In this document: positions 8,394 through 16,447 of the stretch, one piece after another
Layout of the letters: every line of letters starts with the position of its first letter
Position numbering within the stretch: position 1 is the stretch's first letter
From: an uncultured Prevotella sp.
GTDB taxonomy: Bacteria; Bacteroidota; Bacteroidia; Bacteroidales; Bacteroidaceae
Reading direction: 5' to 3'
Length of the DNA: 40,873 nt
NCBI GenBank assembly: GCA_900315035.1
Contig: OMXO01000025.1
Location: 1 to 40,873, forward strand
Program-made: the position numbers and the translations under genes
Notes under the pieces: generated by a model
Told to the model about the DNA's origin: nothing
What the model saw: the letters and a program-made list of their open reading frames with translations, nothing else
Database searches by the model: none

Positions 8394-9329
8394 ATGGAAG
8401 AAGAACTTAGACGAAGAGGTGAGAATACCGTGAAGACCGACTCCCCGAAGGCGTGGCTGCTGGCAGCAAGACCTAAGACGCTGACGGGTGCGGCCGTTCC
8501 CGTGATGATCGGAGCGGCGCTGGCTTATACCGACGCTACTACGTTCTATGAGGCGGATACGTTCAACTGGACAGCCGCCTTGTTGTGCCTGCTTTTCTCG
8601 TTTGCGATGCAGATTGATGCGAACTTCATCAACGACTTCTTTGATTTCGCCATTGGAACCGACGATGCCGAGACACGCTTAGGACCTCGTAGGGCTTGTG
8701 CCCAGGGATGGGTGAAACTCGACTCGATGAAGAAAGCCATCGCCCTCACCACGTGTGCCGCCTGTGTCATCGGACTGCCGCTGGCCTGGTTCGGAGGTTT
8801 GGAGATGATTCTCATCGGTATGGTCTGCGTGGTGTTTGCCTTCCTCTATACGACCTTCTTCTCGTATCAGGGACTGGGCGACGTGCTGGTGCTCGTGTTC
8901 TTTGGTATCGTACCCGTCAGTTGCACCTATTATGTACAGTTGCATACGATCACCTGGCAGGTGTTTCTCGCATCGCTGGCTTGTGGGCTCGTGATCGACG
9001 CTCTTCTGATTGTCAATAACTTCCGAGATCGGGACAATGACCGTGAGGCGGGGAAGAATACCATTATCGTCAGACTGGGAGAGAAGGCTGGACTGCAGCT
9101 TTATATCGGTGTGGGCATCGGTGCCATCATCTTGGGGGCAACCTTCTGGATGAACGGTCATCTGCTGGCATTCCTTTTCCCGTTTATCTATCTGCTGCTG
9201 CACATCCTGACCTATCTGAAGATCAAACGTATCTATCAAGGAAAAGCGCTGAATCTCTGCTTGGGAGAAACAGCGCGTAATATCTTTATCTACGGCCTTT
9301 GCGTCAGCATCGGCCTCCTGCTGATTTAA
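8394..9329 (+). CDS. menA: 1,4-dihydroxy-2-naphthoate polyprenyltransferase
   Basis: MenA attaches the polyprenyl tail to 1,4-dihydroxy-2-naphthoate in menaquinone synthesis, at the inner membrane. The 311-aa protein begins with a soluble stretch and the family signature AARPKTLTGAAVPVMIGAAL, then about eight to nine hydrophobic helices. The two Asp-rich prenyl-diphosphate motifs of the UbiA superfamily are present: NDFFDFAIGTDD from residue 80 and NNFRDRDNDREAGKN from residue 208. The strong promoter at 8330-8361 precedes it. Its stop overlaps the porin stop on the other strand by 4 nt. No other men gene is in the window. Confidence 0.93.
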   Translation: MEEELRRRGENTVKTDSPKAWLLAARPKTLTGAAVPVMIGAALAYTDATTFYEADTFNWTAALLCLLFSFAMQIDANFINDFFDFAIGTDDAETRLGPRRACAQGWVKLDSMKKAIALTTCAACVIGLPLAWFGGLEMILIGMVCVVFAFLYTTFFSYQGLGDVLVLVFFGIVPVSCTYYVQLHTITWQVFLASLACGLVIDALLIVNNFRDRDNDREAGKNTIIVRLGEKAGLQLYIGVGIGAIILGATFWMNGHLLAFLFPFIYLLLHILTYLKIKRIYQGKALNLCLGETARNIFIYGLCVSIGLLLI

Positions 9330-11662
9330 TTGAAGAAATTCCAGGAGACACCCAGGTGCAGCACATTGCTGTTCGTGGGGTAGTGAGGCGTCAGGAAAGC
9401 CATACGGTTACCTGAGCCGCTGTTGACGTGCGTCATCATCACGAAGAAGCGCACACCCTTCAGCACCATGTTGGCATAGACATCGATGAAGGGATAGCCA
9501 CCGAGTTCGACACGACTGGCTTGGTTCTGCTGAATGGCAAACTGATTGATGGCAGGACAGAAGTCGGGGGCATAGTACTTCGTGAAGAAGGTAGCGTCGG
9601 CTCCGAGTTCTACACCCAGCACTTTGGCAATCTTGAACTTCAGATAGAGGTTCGAGAAGAAGTTCCAGTCGGGCAACGGCAGCACATCTTGATTACTGCT
9701 GTTCTGATAGGTGATGACGTTCTCCCAGTTCAACGGACCAAGACGGAAGTTCTGGTGCAGCTGGGCTGTGAACAGATGAATATTGCCAGTCTCCTGAAAC
9801 AGACCTGCCGTCATCTTGGTGCGGTCGTCTTTGGTGGCTACATAGCTCATACCGTAATAGAAATAGTTCTGTATCTCGTCGATGGCTAAGCGCAGTTTGG
9901 TGTTCGTCTTGTCGTAACGGAAGATGCCTTCCAGATGTGAGCGGGTCTCCATCTTCTTATCCTCATCATCCCACCAGATGTGCTTAGAGTGGAAGTGCTG
10001 TTGCAGGAAGACGGGCGACTGACGGTGGAAGAAGGCCTTGGCTGCCAGACGCACCGTATCGCCAAAGAGCGGGAAGTTCACGTCGGTGTTGAAGTCGAGA
10101 TGCAACTGTCCGGCATAAGAGCCAACCACCCATGTTTCTGCACGCAACTTGAAGTGGAGGGTGCGACCTTGCGTCTTGCTCAGCTGTCCGCCGAAGCTCA
10201 CGTTGTTCTCTGTCCATTTGTTCAGATAGCCGATATTGCCGATGGTGTCGGGCATCCGATAGTTGGTGTTGTCGAAGGTGATGAAGCCCTGCAGACCTGC
10301 CTTCACGTATTTGTTGAAGCCTTCAAGGAGTGAGAGTCCCACCGTGTTCTTGATCTGACGATACTTTACCTGGTCGAAGATGGAGTCGTGGCCGCATTCC
10401 TGATCCTTGATATAGTACTTTTTCTCGAAATAGTCATCAGGTGTGTTGTACGACTGATAGATATGCTGGTCGTTGTTCCATTCAAAGGTGTGGAAGAAAC
10501 TGGTGACGGGCACATACTCCTTCTTCATCGTGGCGTCGATGGAGTCTTGTATGGCCTGAGCGCGGTTCAGACTGTCGATGGCGGCCTGACCGTCAACCTT
10601 GATACGGGTGGTGTCGGCAGCTATTTTCTGTGAGTCGCGCGCGGGTTCTGCACCCATGATCTTGGCATTGTCAGGACGACCCAGCGGTTTTCTTGCTGGC
10701 TCTTTCCTTTTAAGGTCCTCGCCGTTCTCGCCTTTTTCCTTCTGCTCTCTGGCTTCTTTCTCCTTTTTGGCCTGCATGGCAAACTGACGGGCTTTGATCT
10801 CGGCTTCCGTCATCTTCACCATACGGTAGAAACCGATGTTATAGCGATGGGTGAGGAAAAGGTGCTGGTGGTCGTTACGGTTCCAGTTCTGCCTGAGCAC
10901 CGTAGGATATTCGTTCTCTGCATAACTGTCCTGCATCGATTCCGGATGGGTCACGTAGTTGTCATCGGTAATACCGCCATTCTCGGTAACCTTGCGATGG
11001 CCTGCGGTAAACAGGAAGTGCAGCTGATACTTGTCGCCGATATAGGAACTGAACAGACTGCCGTTGAAGTGGGAGAGGTTCTGGTTGCTGAAGTAGCCTC
11101 GGGCGTAGGCATAGTCGAGGTCGAAGCCTACGTTCAGACGCTTGCCCGCATTGACAGAGAACTTCGCGTCGATATGATCTTCACCGTTGGTCTTGTCGCC
11201 GCAGTTATCGTAGGTGATATTCGTATAGGGCGACAGCGTGTTCATAAACAGGAACTGCTCGGGGCGTTTCTGCGTGTAGCTGTAAGGCTGGGTGAAGATG
11301 TAGTCATCGGGCGCCACAGGGCGGTTGATGAAAATACGACTCAGACGTGAAGTGTAGTTGCTACCTGTCGTGTTGTATTCCCCATAGACACCAGTATTAA
11401 ACGTGGTGTTCATGAAGAGGTGGGGCAGCGTATCGGGCTCTGCGGGAATCACATCGCCGAACTTGCGGTCGATGGTCCAGGTGTAGAAGCCCTTGGGGAT
11501 TTCCTTGTTACGTGTAGAGTCGTTGTTGTGCTTGTTGAAGTTGTTGTTGGTCGAGCGCTGGGTGATATTTCCCTGCTCGTCAATTTGGTTGAAGACTTCC
11601 TGAGCCATGATGGAGTTCACAGCCAGCAACATCAGCAGTAGCAGTATCTGTCTTGCTTTCAT
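9326..11662 (-). CDS. Putative outer-membrane porin (Porin_10-like)
   Basis: The 778-aa protein starts with a signal peptide (residues 1-20, ending IMAQE) and is otherwise a long run of alternating polar/hydrophobic strands rich in Tyr, Phe and Asn. It ends in a strand closing with FN (LHLGVSWNFFN), as outer-membrane beta-barrels do. A charged, Lys/Glu-rich stretch at about residues 285-345 is probably a periplasmic or surface insertion. The pattern matches the Bacteroidetes putative porins (Pfam Porin_10); that assignment is from memory of the family. Its ATG overlaps the stop of a 54-aa membrane peptide (ATGA), so it is the third gene of a coupled operon with the DUF4468 gene. Confidence 0.82.
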   Translation of the reverse strand: MKARQILLLLMLLAVNSIMAQEVFNQIDEQGNITQRSTNNNFNKHNNDSTRNKEIPKGFYTWTIDRKFGDVIPAEPDTLPHLFMNTTFNTGVYGEYNTTGSNYTSRLSRIFINRPVAPDDYIFTQPYSYTQKRPEQFLFMNTLSPYTNITYDNCGDKTNGEDHIDAKFSVNAGKRLNVGFDLDYAYARGYFSNQNLSHFNGSLFSSYIGDKYQLHFLFTAGHRKVTENGGITDDNYVTHPESMQDSYAENEYPTVLRQNWNRNDHQHLFLTHRYNIGFYRMVKMTEAEIKARQFAMQAKKEKEAREQKEKGENGEDLKRKEPARKPLGRPDNAKIMGAEPARDSQKIAADTTRIKVDGQAAIDSLNRAQAIQDSIDATMKKEYVPVTSFFHTFEWNNDQHIYQSYNTPDDYFEKKYYIKDQECGHDSIFDQVKYRQIKNTVGLSLLEGFNKYVKAGLQGFITFDNTNYRMPDTIGNIGYLNKWTENNVSFGGQLSKTQGRTLHFKLRAETWVVGSYAGQLHLDFNTDVNFPLFGDTVRLAAKAFFHRQSPVFLQQHFHSKHIWWDDEDKKMETRSHLEGIFRYDKTNTKLRLAIDEIQNYFYYGMSYVATKDDRTKMTAGLFQETGNIHLFTAQLHQNFRLGPLNWENVITYQNSSNQDVLPLPDWNFFSNLYLKFKIAKVLGVELGADATFFTKYYAPDFCPAINQFAIQQNQASRVELGGYPFIDVYANMVLKGVRFFVMMTHVNSGSGNRMAFLTPHYPTNSNVLHLGVSWNFFN

Positions 11663-11823
11663 TTAATCATTCTCAATGAGGATTCTGCAATCTTGAAGCA
11701 CATGGCAAACAAGATGATGTAAGTGCCCACCATCCTGTCTTTCGTCAGGTAGTAGATGACACCTGCGACGGCGGTAATCATGAAGATGATGTTCAGCCAG
11801 TTGCGTATCTGATCCTTACTCAT
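11659..11823 (-). CDS. Small membrane protein, 54 aa
   Basis: The frame begins MSKDQIRNWLNIIFMITAV and contains two hydrophobic runs (about residues 10-25 and 33-44) separated by YLTKDRMVG, so two transmembrane helices are likely. Its ATG overlaps the stop of the DUF4468 gene (TAATG), and its TGA overlaps the ATG of the porin gene (ATGA). This double overlap fills an otherwise unexplained 160-nt gap and strongly supports translation. No family is recognised. It could be an assembly or scaffolding peptide of the inner membrane, but that is a guess. Confidence 0.72.
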   Translation of the reverse strand: MSKDQIRNWLNIIFMITAVAGVIYYLTKDRMVGTYIILFAMCFKIAESSLRMIK

Positions 11824-12440
11824 TACTTTCCTTGGAGTAGTGTTTCGAACTTGTTGAATATGAAGTTCTTACGGTCTATTGTCTTGCGACGGAACTTGCC
11901 TGATATAGGATACAGTTTCGTATGTTTCTTATTGACGGCATACTTGTCTGTGATCCATTCCTCAGCGAGATACTTGATGGGTTTGCGTTCCACATCGTAG
12001 AGGTAAACGATACGGGTCAGTTGAACGTCAGCCTTGCCGTCGGAACAGCTCACGAGAATCTGGAAGTTAAACTGTGTCCTGTCGAGTGAGAACGTGCTGC
12101 TCTTGAAGACGAGCCACTCATGGAAGACGGCTCCCAGTTCATACTTGCTCTCGTCTTTGACAGCAACAGAGCTGTTGCCAAGCTGATTGGGCTCCTGCGC
12201 CATATTCTCCATCTGTGCCAGCAGGATATCATAGATCTCCTTAGCCGATTTACCTGGGGCATTGATGGTGGTCGTCCAGCAAACCTTGCCATCCACCTCG
12301 GGTACAGCATTGGGTTCGAGGTACTTGGCATCGGGGTTCTCTTTCTGTTCGGGCTCTACGTTAATACGCTCCCAAGTGTTGTCCTGGGCTATTGCCAGCA
12401 TGGGCAGCAGCGTCAGCAGTATGGATACGAGTCTTTTCAT
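11823..12440 (-). CDS. DUF4468 domain-containing secreted protein
   Basis: The 205-aa protein has a signal peptide (residues 1-18, ending AIAQ) and then a single domain resembling DUF4468, a Bacteroidetes envelope domain with a TBP-like fold. Visible features are the VCWTTTINAPGKSAKEIYDILLAQ segment (given here in part) and the later IVYLYDVERKP stretch. The function of the family is unknown. A minus-strand TACTTTTG box at 12468-12475 lies 28 nt upstream. The gene starts a three-gene coupled operon with a small membrane protein and a porin. Confidence 0.82.
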   Translation of the reverse strand: MKRLVSILLTLLPMLAIAQDNTWERINVEPEQKENPDAKYLEPNAVPEVDGKVCWTTTINAPGKSAKEIYDILLAQMENMAQEPNQLGNSSVAVKDESKYELGAVFHEWLVFKSSTFSLDRTQFNFQILVSCSDGKADVQLTRIVYLYDVERKPIKYLAEEWITDKYAVNKKHTKLYPISGKFRRKTIDRKNFIFNKFETLLQGK

Positions 12441-12467
12441 ATAGTGTTGTTGTATTTAATTTTCCGG

Positions 12468-12475
12468 CAAAAGTA
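12468..12475 (-). promoter_or_regulatory. -7 box of the DUF4468-porin operon
   Basis: The minus strand reads TACTTTTG followed by C, a good TAnnTTTG match, 28 nt before the DUF4468 ATG. It lies downstream of uvrB on the same strand and makes the operon independent of uvrB. Confidence 0.65.
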
Positions 12476-12497
12476 CGAAGAATATTCTATATTCGGG

Positions 12498-12525
12498 CAC
12501 GGATTACACGGATTAACACGGATTT
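12498..12525. repeat. Three tandem CACGGATT units
   Basis: CACGGATTA, CACGGATTA, a single A, then CACGGATTT. It sits between uvrB and the DUF4468 promoter. Short arrays of this word are, to my knowledge, common in intergenic DNA of this phylum; no function is known to me. Confidence 0.75.
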
Positions 12526-12550
12526 TGTTATTTTTTCACGTTTCATCGCG

Positions 12551-14572
12551 TTACTTCAGTTCCAGTTCTTTCTCTAAACGATCTATTTCATCGCGATAAT
12601 GGGCTGCCTGGATGTATTCGTAGTTCTTAGAAGCCTCTTGCATCAGACGGGTGGTCTCGGCGATGCTCTTCTCCAGTTGCTCGCGTGTCATCCGTTCTAT
12701 GATCGGGTCTGCTGCGAACTGTCCCTCAAGCTCTGTTATAGCTCTGTTCAGTTCCTTGATGTCAGAACGGTTCTCCTTCTGAAGGGCTTCCGTACTGATG
12801 TTCTTCACAATCTGCTTAGGCGTGATGTGATGATCGGTATTATATTTGATCTGCTTCTCGCGTCGCCGCAGCGTCTCGTCGATGGTGAGCTGCATCGAGG
12901 CGGTGATATTGTCGGCATACATGATGACCTTACCATTCACATTACGGGCAGCACGTCCTGCCGTCTGTGTCAGACTGCGGTGATTCCTGAGGAAACCTTC
13001 CTTGTCGGCATCCATGATGGCCACGAGCGATACCTCTGGCAAGTCGAGGCCTTCACGCAGCAGGTTGACACCTACCAGCACATCATAGACGCCTTGCCGC
13101 AGGCCGTTGAGAATCTCGACGCGCTCTAAGGTCTTCACGTCGCTGTGGATGTAACTGGTCTTGACGCCGTGATTCAACAGGTATTCGGCCATCTCTTCGG
13201 CCATACGCTTGGTAATGGTGGTGACGAGCACGCGCTCTCCGCGTTCACTGCGAAGGACGATCTCGTTCAGCAGATCGTCAATCTGGTTCTCGGTGGGGCG
13301 TACCTCAATTTCGGGGTCTAACAGTCCCGTAGGACGGATGACCTGTTCCACAACGACACCTTCGGCCTCTGCCAGTTCGTAGTCGGCGGGAGTGGCACTG
13401 ACGTAGATGACCTGATGAACCATTTCCTGAAACTCCTCGAAGCGCAGCGGACGGTTGTCGAAGGCTGCAGGCAGACGGTATGCGTATTCCACGAGGTTGC
13501 TCTTGCGACTGCGGTCTCCGCCGTACATCGCACTGATCTGGGGCACGGTAACGTGACTCTCGTCGATTAACATCAGGTAGTCCTCGGGGAAGAAATCGAG
13601 CAGACAATAGGGGCGTTCTCCTGCCTTTCGGCCGTCGAAATAGCGGCTGTAGTTCTCTATGCCTGAGCAGTGACCAAGTTCCTTGATCATCTCCATATCG
13701 TATTCCGTGCGTTCTTTGATACGTTGGGCTTTGATGGGGTCGCCCATCTCTTCGAAGAAGGCCACCTGCTTCATCAAGTCGTCTTGTATCTGACGGATAG
13801 CGATATTCGTTTGTTCCTGTGAGGTCATGAAGAGATTGGCCGGATAGAGCTTGTATTCCTCGAAGCAGGCCAGACGGTCGAAGGTGACGGCATCCATTTC
13901 TTCCAGACTGTCGATCTCATCGTCCCAGAAAGTGATGCGCAGTACGACCTCACTATAGGCCATCGCCACATCGACCGTATCGCCCTTCACGCGGAAGTTG
14001 CCGCGCTGCAGGTCAAGGTCGTTACGCACATATAGTGACTGTACTAATTTTCTTAACAAAGCATTGCGGTCAAGTTTCTGTCCGACATGAAGTTCGATGA
14101 CGTTCTCCTGTAAGGCAACGGGACTTCCCATGCCGTATATGCATGAAACTGATGATATAACAACAACATCATTTCTGCCTGATAATAAATTAGATACGGC
14201 AGACAGTCTCAGTCTGTCTATCTCGTCGTTGATAGCCAGGTCTTTCTCAATATAGAGATCTGTGGCAGGCAGATAAGCCTCTGGTTGGTAGTAGTCGTAA
14301 TAGCTGACATAATACTCGACGGCATTCTGAGGGAAGAACTCCTTCATCTCCATGTAGAGCTGATGGGCGAGTGTCTTGTTATGACTGAGGATGAGGGTAG
14401 GGCGGTTGTGCTGGGCGATGACATTTGCCATCGTGAAGGTCTTTCCCGATCCAGTGACACCCAGTAGCACCTGAGCCCTGTCTCCGCGGTCCAGTCCCTC
14501 CGTCAGTTGTCTGATAGCCTCGGGCTGATCACCTGTCGGCTGATAGTCGGATGTAAGTATGAATTTTCCCAT
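12551..14572 (-). CDS. uvrB: UvrABC excinuclease subunit B
   Basis: UvrB verifies DNA damage handed over by UvrA and recruits UvrC during nucleotide excision repair. From the ATG at 14572 the protein has 673 aa, the same as E. coli UvrB. Walker A (GVTGSGKT) is at residues 38-45; the DESHVT helicase motif and the QTAGRAARN motif follow; the C-terminal UVR motif (about residues 630-665) is present. The frame continues to a TTG at 14584, but that codon is inside the -7 box TATCTTTG, so the ATG is chosen. It is divergent from bamD. Confidence 0.96.
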   Translation of the reverse strand: MGKFILTSDYQPTGDQPEAIRQLTEGLDRGDRAQVLLGVTGSGKTFTMANVIAQHNRPTLILSHNKTLAHQLYMEMKEFFPQNAVEYYVSYYDYYQPEAYLPATDLYIEKDLAINDEIDRLRLSAVSNLLSGRNDVVVISSVSCIYGMGSPVALQENVIELHVGQKLDRNALLRKLVQSLYVRNDLDLQRGNFRVKGDTVDVAMAYSEVVLRITFWDDEIDSLEEMDAVTFDRLACFEEYKLYPANLFMTSQEQTNIAIRQIQDDLMKQVAFFEEMGDPIKAQRIKERTEYDMEMIKELGHCSGIENYSRYFDGRKAGERPYCLLDFFPEDYLMLIDESHVTVPQISAMYGGDRSRKSNLVEYAYRLPAAFDNRPLRFEEFQEMVHQVIYVSATPADYELAEAEGVVVEQVIRPTGLLDPEIEVRPTENQIDDLLNEIVLRSERGERVLVTTITKRMAEEMAEYLLNHGVKTSYIHSDVKTLERVEILNGLRQGVYDVLVGVNLLREGLDLPEVSLVAIMDADKEGFLRNHRSLTQTAGRAARNVNGKVIMYADNITASMQLTIDETLRRREKQIKYNTDHHITPKQIVKNISTEALQKENRSDIKELNRAITELEGQFAADPIIERMTREQLEKSIAETTRLMQEASKNYEYIQAAHYRDEIDRLEKELELK

Positions 14573-14581
14573 AACAGTTTG

Positions 14582-14589
14582 CAAAGATA
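14582..14589 (-). promoter_or_regulatory. -7 box of uvrB
   Basis: The minus strand reads TATCTTTG followed by CA, ending 9 nt before the uvrB ATG, so the leader is very short. Confidence 0.75.
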
Positions 14590-14673
14590 CTAAAAATGCC
14601 CCATATTATGCCGAATATTATTAATTTTTTCAAAAAATCGGCCTCATACGTGTCGTGCGTGCCAAAAAATATG

Positions 14674-14681
14674 TAACTTTG
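14674..14681 (+). promoter_or_regulatory. -7 box of bamD operon
   Basis: TAACTTTG followed by CA, ending 9 nt before the bamD ATG at 14691. No clear -33 TTTG is seen. It decides the bamD start, because a longer frame from 14655 would begin upstream of it. Confidence 0.75.
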
Positions 14682-14690
14682 CACCCCGAT

Positions 14691-15518
14691 ATGAAGAAAG
14701 GTATCATTATATTCTCATGTGTGGCATTACTGATGTCGAGTTGCAAGTCAGAGTTCAACGCCGTTTACAAATATGGCGATGCTGATGCCAAGTACGAGTA
14801 TGCCAAGGAGTTCTTTGCCCGTGGTAAGTTCCAGAATGCATCTGTCCTGCTGCAAGAACTGGTAACCATGAAGAAGGGATCGGAAGAGGCGCAGGAGTGT
14901 CTCTATCTGCTCGGTATGGCACAGTATAACAATCAGGACTATGAGGCAGCCTCTGAGACTTTCAAGAAATACGGTTCGAGTTATCCGCGTGGTATCTATG
15001 CTGAGCCTGCTGCTTTCTATGTGGGACAGGCCCTCTTTGAGAGTTCACCTGAGCCCCGTCTGGACCAGTCACCTACGAATGGTGCCATCAATGCCTATCA
15101 GCAGTTCATGGATCTCTTCCCCGACTCTAAGTTGCGTGCCAGAGCTCAGGATCGTCTCTACATCCTTTACGACAAGCTGATTCAGAAGGAATATCTCTCT
15201 GCAGAGCTCTATTACAATCTGGGCGGCTATTTCGGAAATATCAACTCTAACGACGAGAGTAACTATAATGCTAGCATCATCACGGCTCAGAATGCCCTGA
15301 AGACCTATCCTTACTGCAGCCTACGCGAGGAGTTCATGCTGCTCATCATGAAGAGCAAGTTCCAGTTGGCTGAGAACAGCACTCAGGAGAAGCGTCTGGA
15401 GCGTTATCGCGATGCCGAGGACGAGTGCTATGGCTTCATCAACGAGTTCCCCGAGTCGAAAAACGTAGCGACGGCCGAGAAATTCATCGCCAAGTGTAAG
15501 AAAGTGATTAAGGATTAA
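14691..15518 (+). CDS. bamD: Outer-membrane assembly lipoprotein BamD
   Basis: BamD is the essential lipoprotein of the BAM complex that folds beta-barrels into the outer membrane. The 275-aa product has a lipoprotein signal peptide with lipobox LMSSC and lipidated Cys18. Tetratricopeptide-like helices fill the rest, for example AKEFFARGKFQNASVLLQEL and the repeat around YEAASETFKKYGSSYPRG, ending in AEKFIAKCKKVIKD. The start at 14691 gives the signal peptide directly and lies just after the promoter box. It leads a three-gene operon with the omega-like subunit and the DUF4293 membrane protein, an arrangement I believe is conserved in Bacteroidales. Confidence 0.9.
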   Translation: MKKGIIIFSCVALLMSSCKSEFNAVYKYGDADAKYEYAKEFFARGKFQNASVLLQELVTMKKGSEEAQECLYLLGMAQYNNQDYEAASETFKKYGSSYPRGIYAEPAAFYVGQALFESSPEPRLDQSPTNGAINAYQQFMDLFPDSKLRARAQDRLYILYDKLIQKEYLSAELYYNLGGYFGNINSNDESNYNASIITAQNALKTYPYCSLREEFMLLIMKSKFQLAENSTQEKRLERYRDAEDECYGFINEFPESKNVATAEKFIAKCKKVIKD

Positions 15519-15558
15519 CAAACCCCAATAAGGAATATTGATAAACAAAATTATAAAG

Positions 15559-15897
15559 ATGGATTACAAGAAATCAAAAGCACCGGTTAATACCGTGACC
15601 CGTAACATTATGGACCTCTGTCGTGATACAGACAACATCTATGAGAGTGTTGCCATCATCGCCAAGCGTGCCAATCAGATCAGCGTTCAGATCAAGGAAG
15701 ACCTGAGCAAGAAACTGGCTGAGTTCGCTTCTTATAACGACAGTCTGGAGGAAGTGTTCGAGAACCGTGAGCAGATCGAGATCTCCCGTTATTACGAGAA
15801 ACTCCCGAAGCCCACACTGCTCGCTACTCAGGAGTTTGTCGAGGATAAGGTTTATTGGCGCGATCCCTCTCGTGAGAACGCTAGCGACGAGATTTAA
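15559..15897 (+). CDS. RNA polymerase omega-like subunit (RpoZ/Rpb6 family)
   Basis: The 112-aa protein starts MDYKKSKAPVNTVTRNIMDL; the central helix region reads NIYESVAIIAKRANQISVQI, which matches the omega/Rpb6 pattern where an ARRANQI-type segment contacts the beta' subunit. It would promote RNA polymerase assembly. The C-terminus is acidic. The frame continues up to a TTG at 15538, but the ATG at 15559 has an A-rich leader and gives the expected N-terminus. The gene sits 40 nt after bamD and 12 nt before the DUF4293 gene. The assignment rests on the motif and the operon; I leave the symbol blank because Bacteroidetes omega proteins are divergent. Confidence 0.75.
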   Translation: MDYKKSKAPVNTVTRNIMDLCRDTDNIYESVAIIAKRANQISVQIKEDLSKKLAEFASYNDSLEEVFENREQIEISRYYEKLPKPTLLATQEFVEDKVYWRDPSRENASDEI

Positions 15898-15909
15898 TAC
15901 ATCAGTGTC

Positions 15910-16371
15910 ATGATTCAGCGTAAACAGACACTTTTTCTCTTGGCGGCCATCGTGATGACCGTCATTTGTCTTTGTATGCAGATCGGTTCCTTCACGGCAG
16001 CTGGTCTCGAGGTGGGTAAGGTGTATAACCTCTGGTTTACCGATCCGCTGGGGAAGCATCACTTCGACACATGGCCGCTGATGGCAGTCCTGCTGCCTAC
16101 GACGGCTATCGCTACTTATACCATCTTCCTCTATCGCAATCGCAAGTTGCAGGCGCTTTTCTGCCTGTTTAATGCGCTGCTGATCGTGGGCTGGTATGTC
16201 GTCTTCTTCGTCGTCGGACAGACGGCTGGCGATAAGTCTTGGGGTACTGTCGATTTCCGTCCCTCATGGCCTGCAGTCTTTCCCGCAATTTCTCTCATCC
16301 TCTACCTGATGGCCCGTCACGCTATCAATGCTGATGAGAAGCTGGTACGTTCGATGGACAGAATCCGCTAA
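15910..16371 (+). CDS. DUF4293 family membrane protein
   Basis: A 153-aa protein with four hydrophobic segments (about residues 7-28, 57-77, 85-105 and 120-140) starting MIQRKQTLFLLAAIVMTVI. This matches the DUF4293 family of Bacteroidetes inner-membrane proteins, whose function is unknown to me. It is the last gene of the bamD operon and is followed by a strong terminator. Confidence 0.78.
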   Translation: MIQRKQTLFLLAAIVMTVICLCMQIGSFTAAGLEVGKVYNLWFTDPLGKHHFDTWPLMAVLLPTTAIATYTIFLYRNRKLQALFCLFNALLIVGWYVVFFVVGQTAGDKSWGTVDFRPSWPAVFPAISLILYLMARHAINADEKLVRSMDRIR

Positions 16372-16398
16372 CAGCGCATCCGAATAGAAAGAAACAAT

Positions 16399-16427
16399 AA
16401 AGCCCCGCAAACTTGCGAGGCTTTTTT
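16399..16427 (+). terminator. Intrinsic terminator of the bamD operon
   Basis: A stem of AAAGCCCCGC with GCGAGGCTTT (one mismatch), a short A/T loop and a T run after it. It separates the bamD operon from the convergent valS gene and could also serve the minus strand. Confidence 0.9.
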
Positions 16428-16447
16428 GTTGATAGATATTTTTGTGC

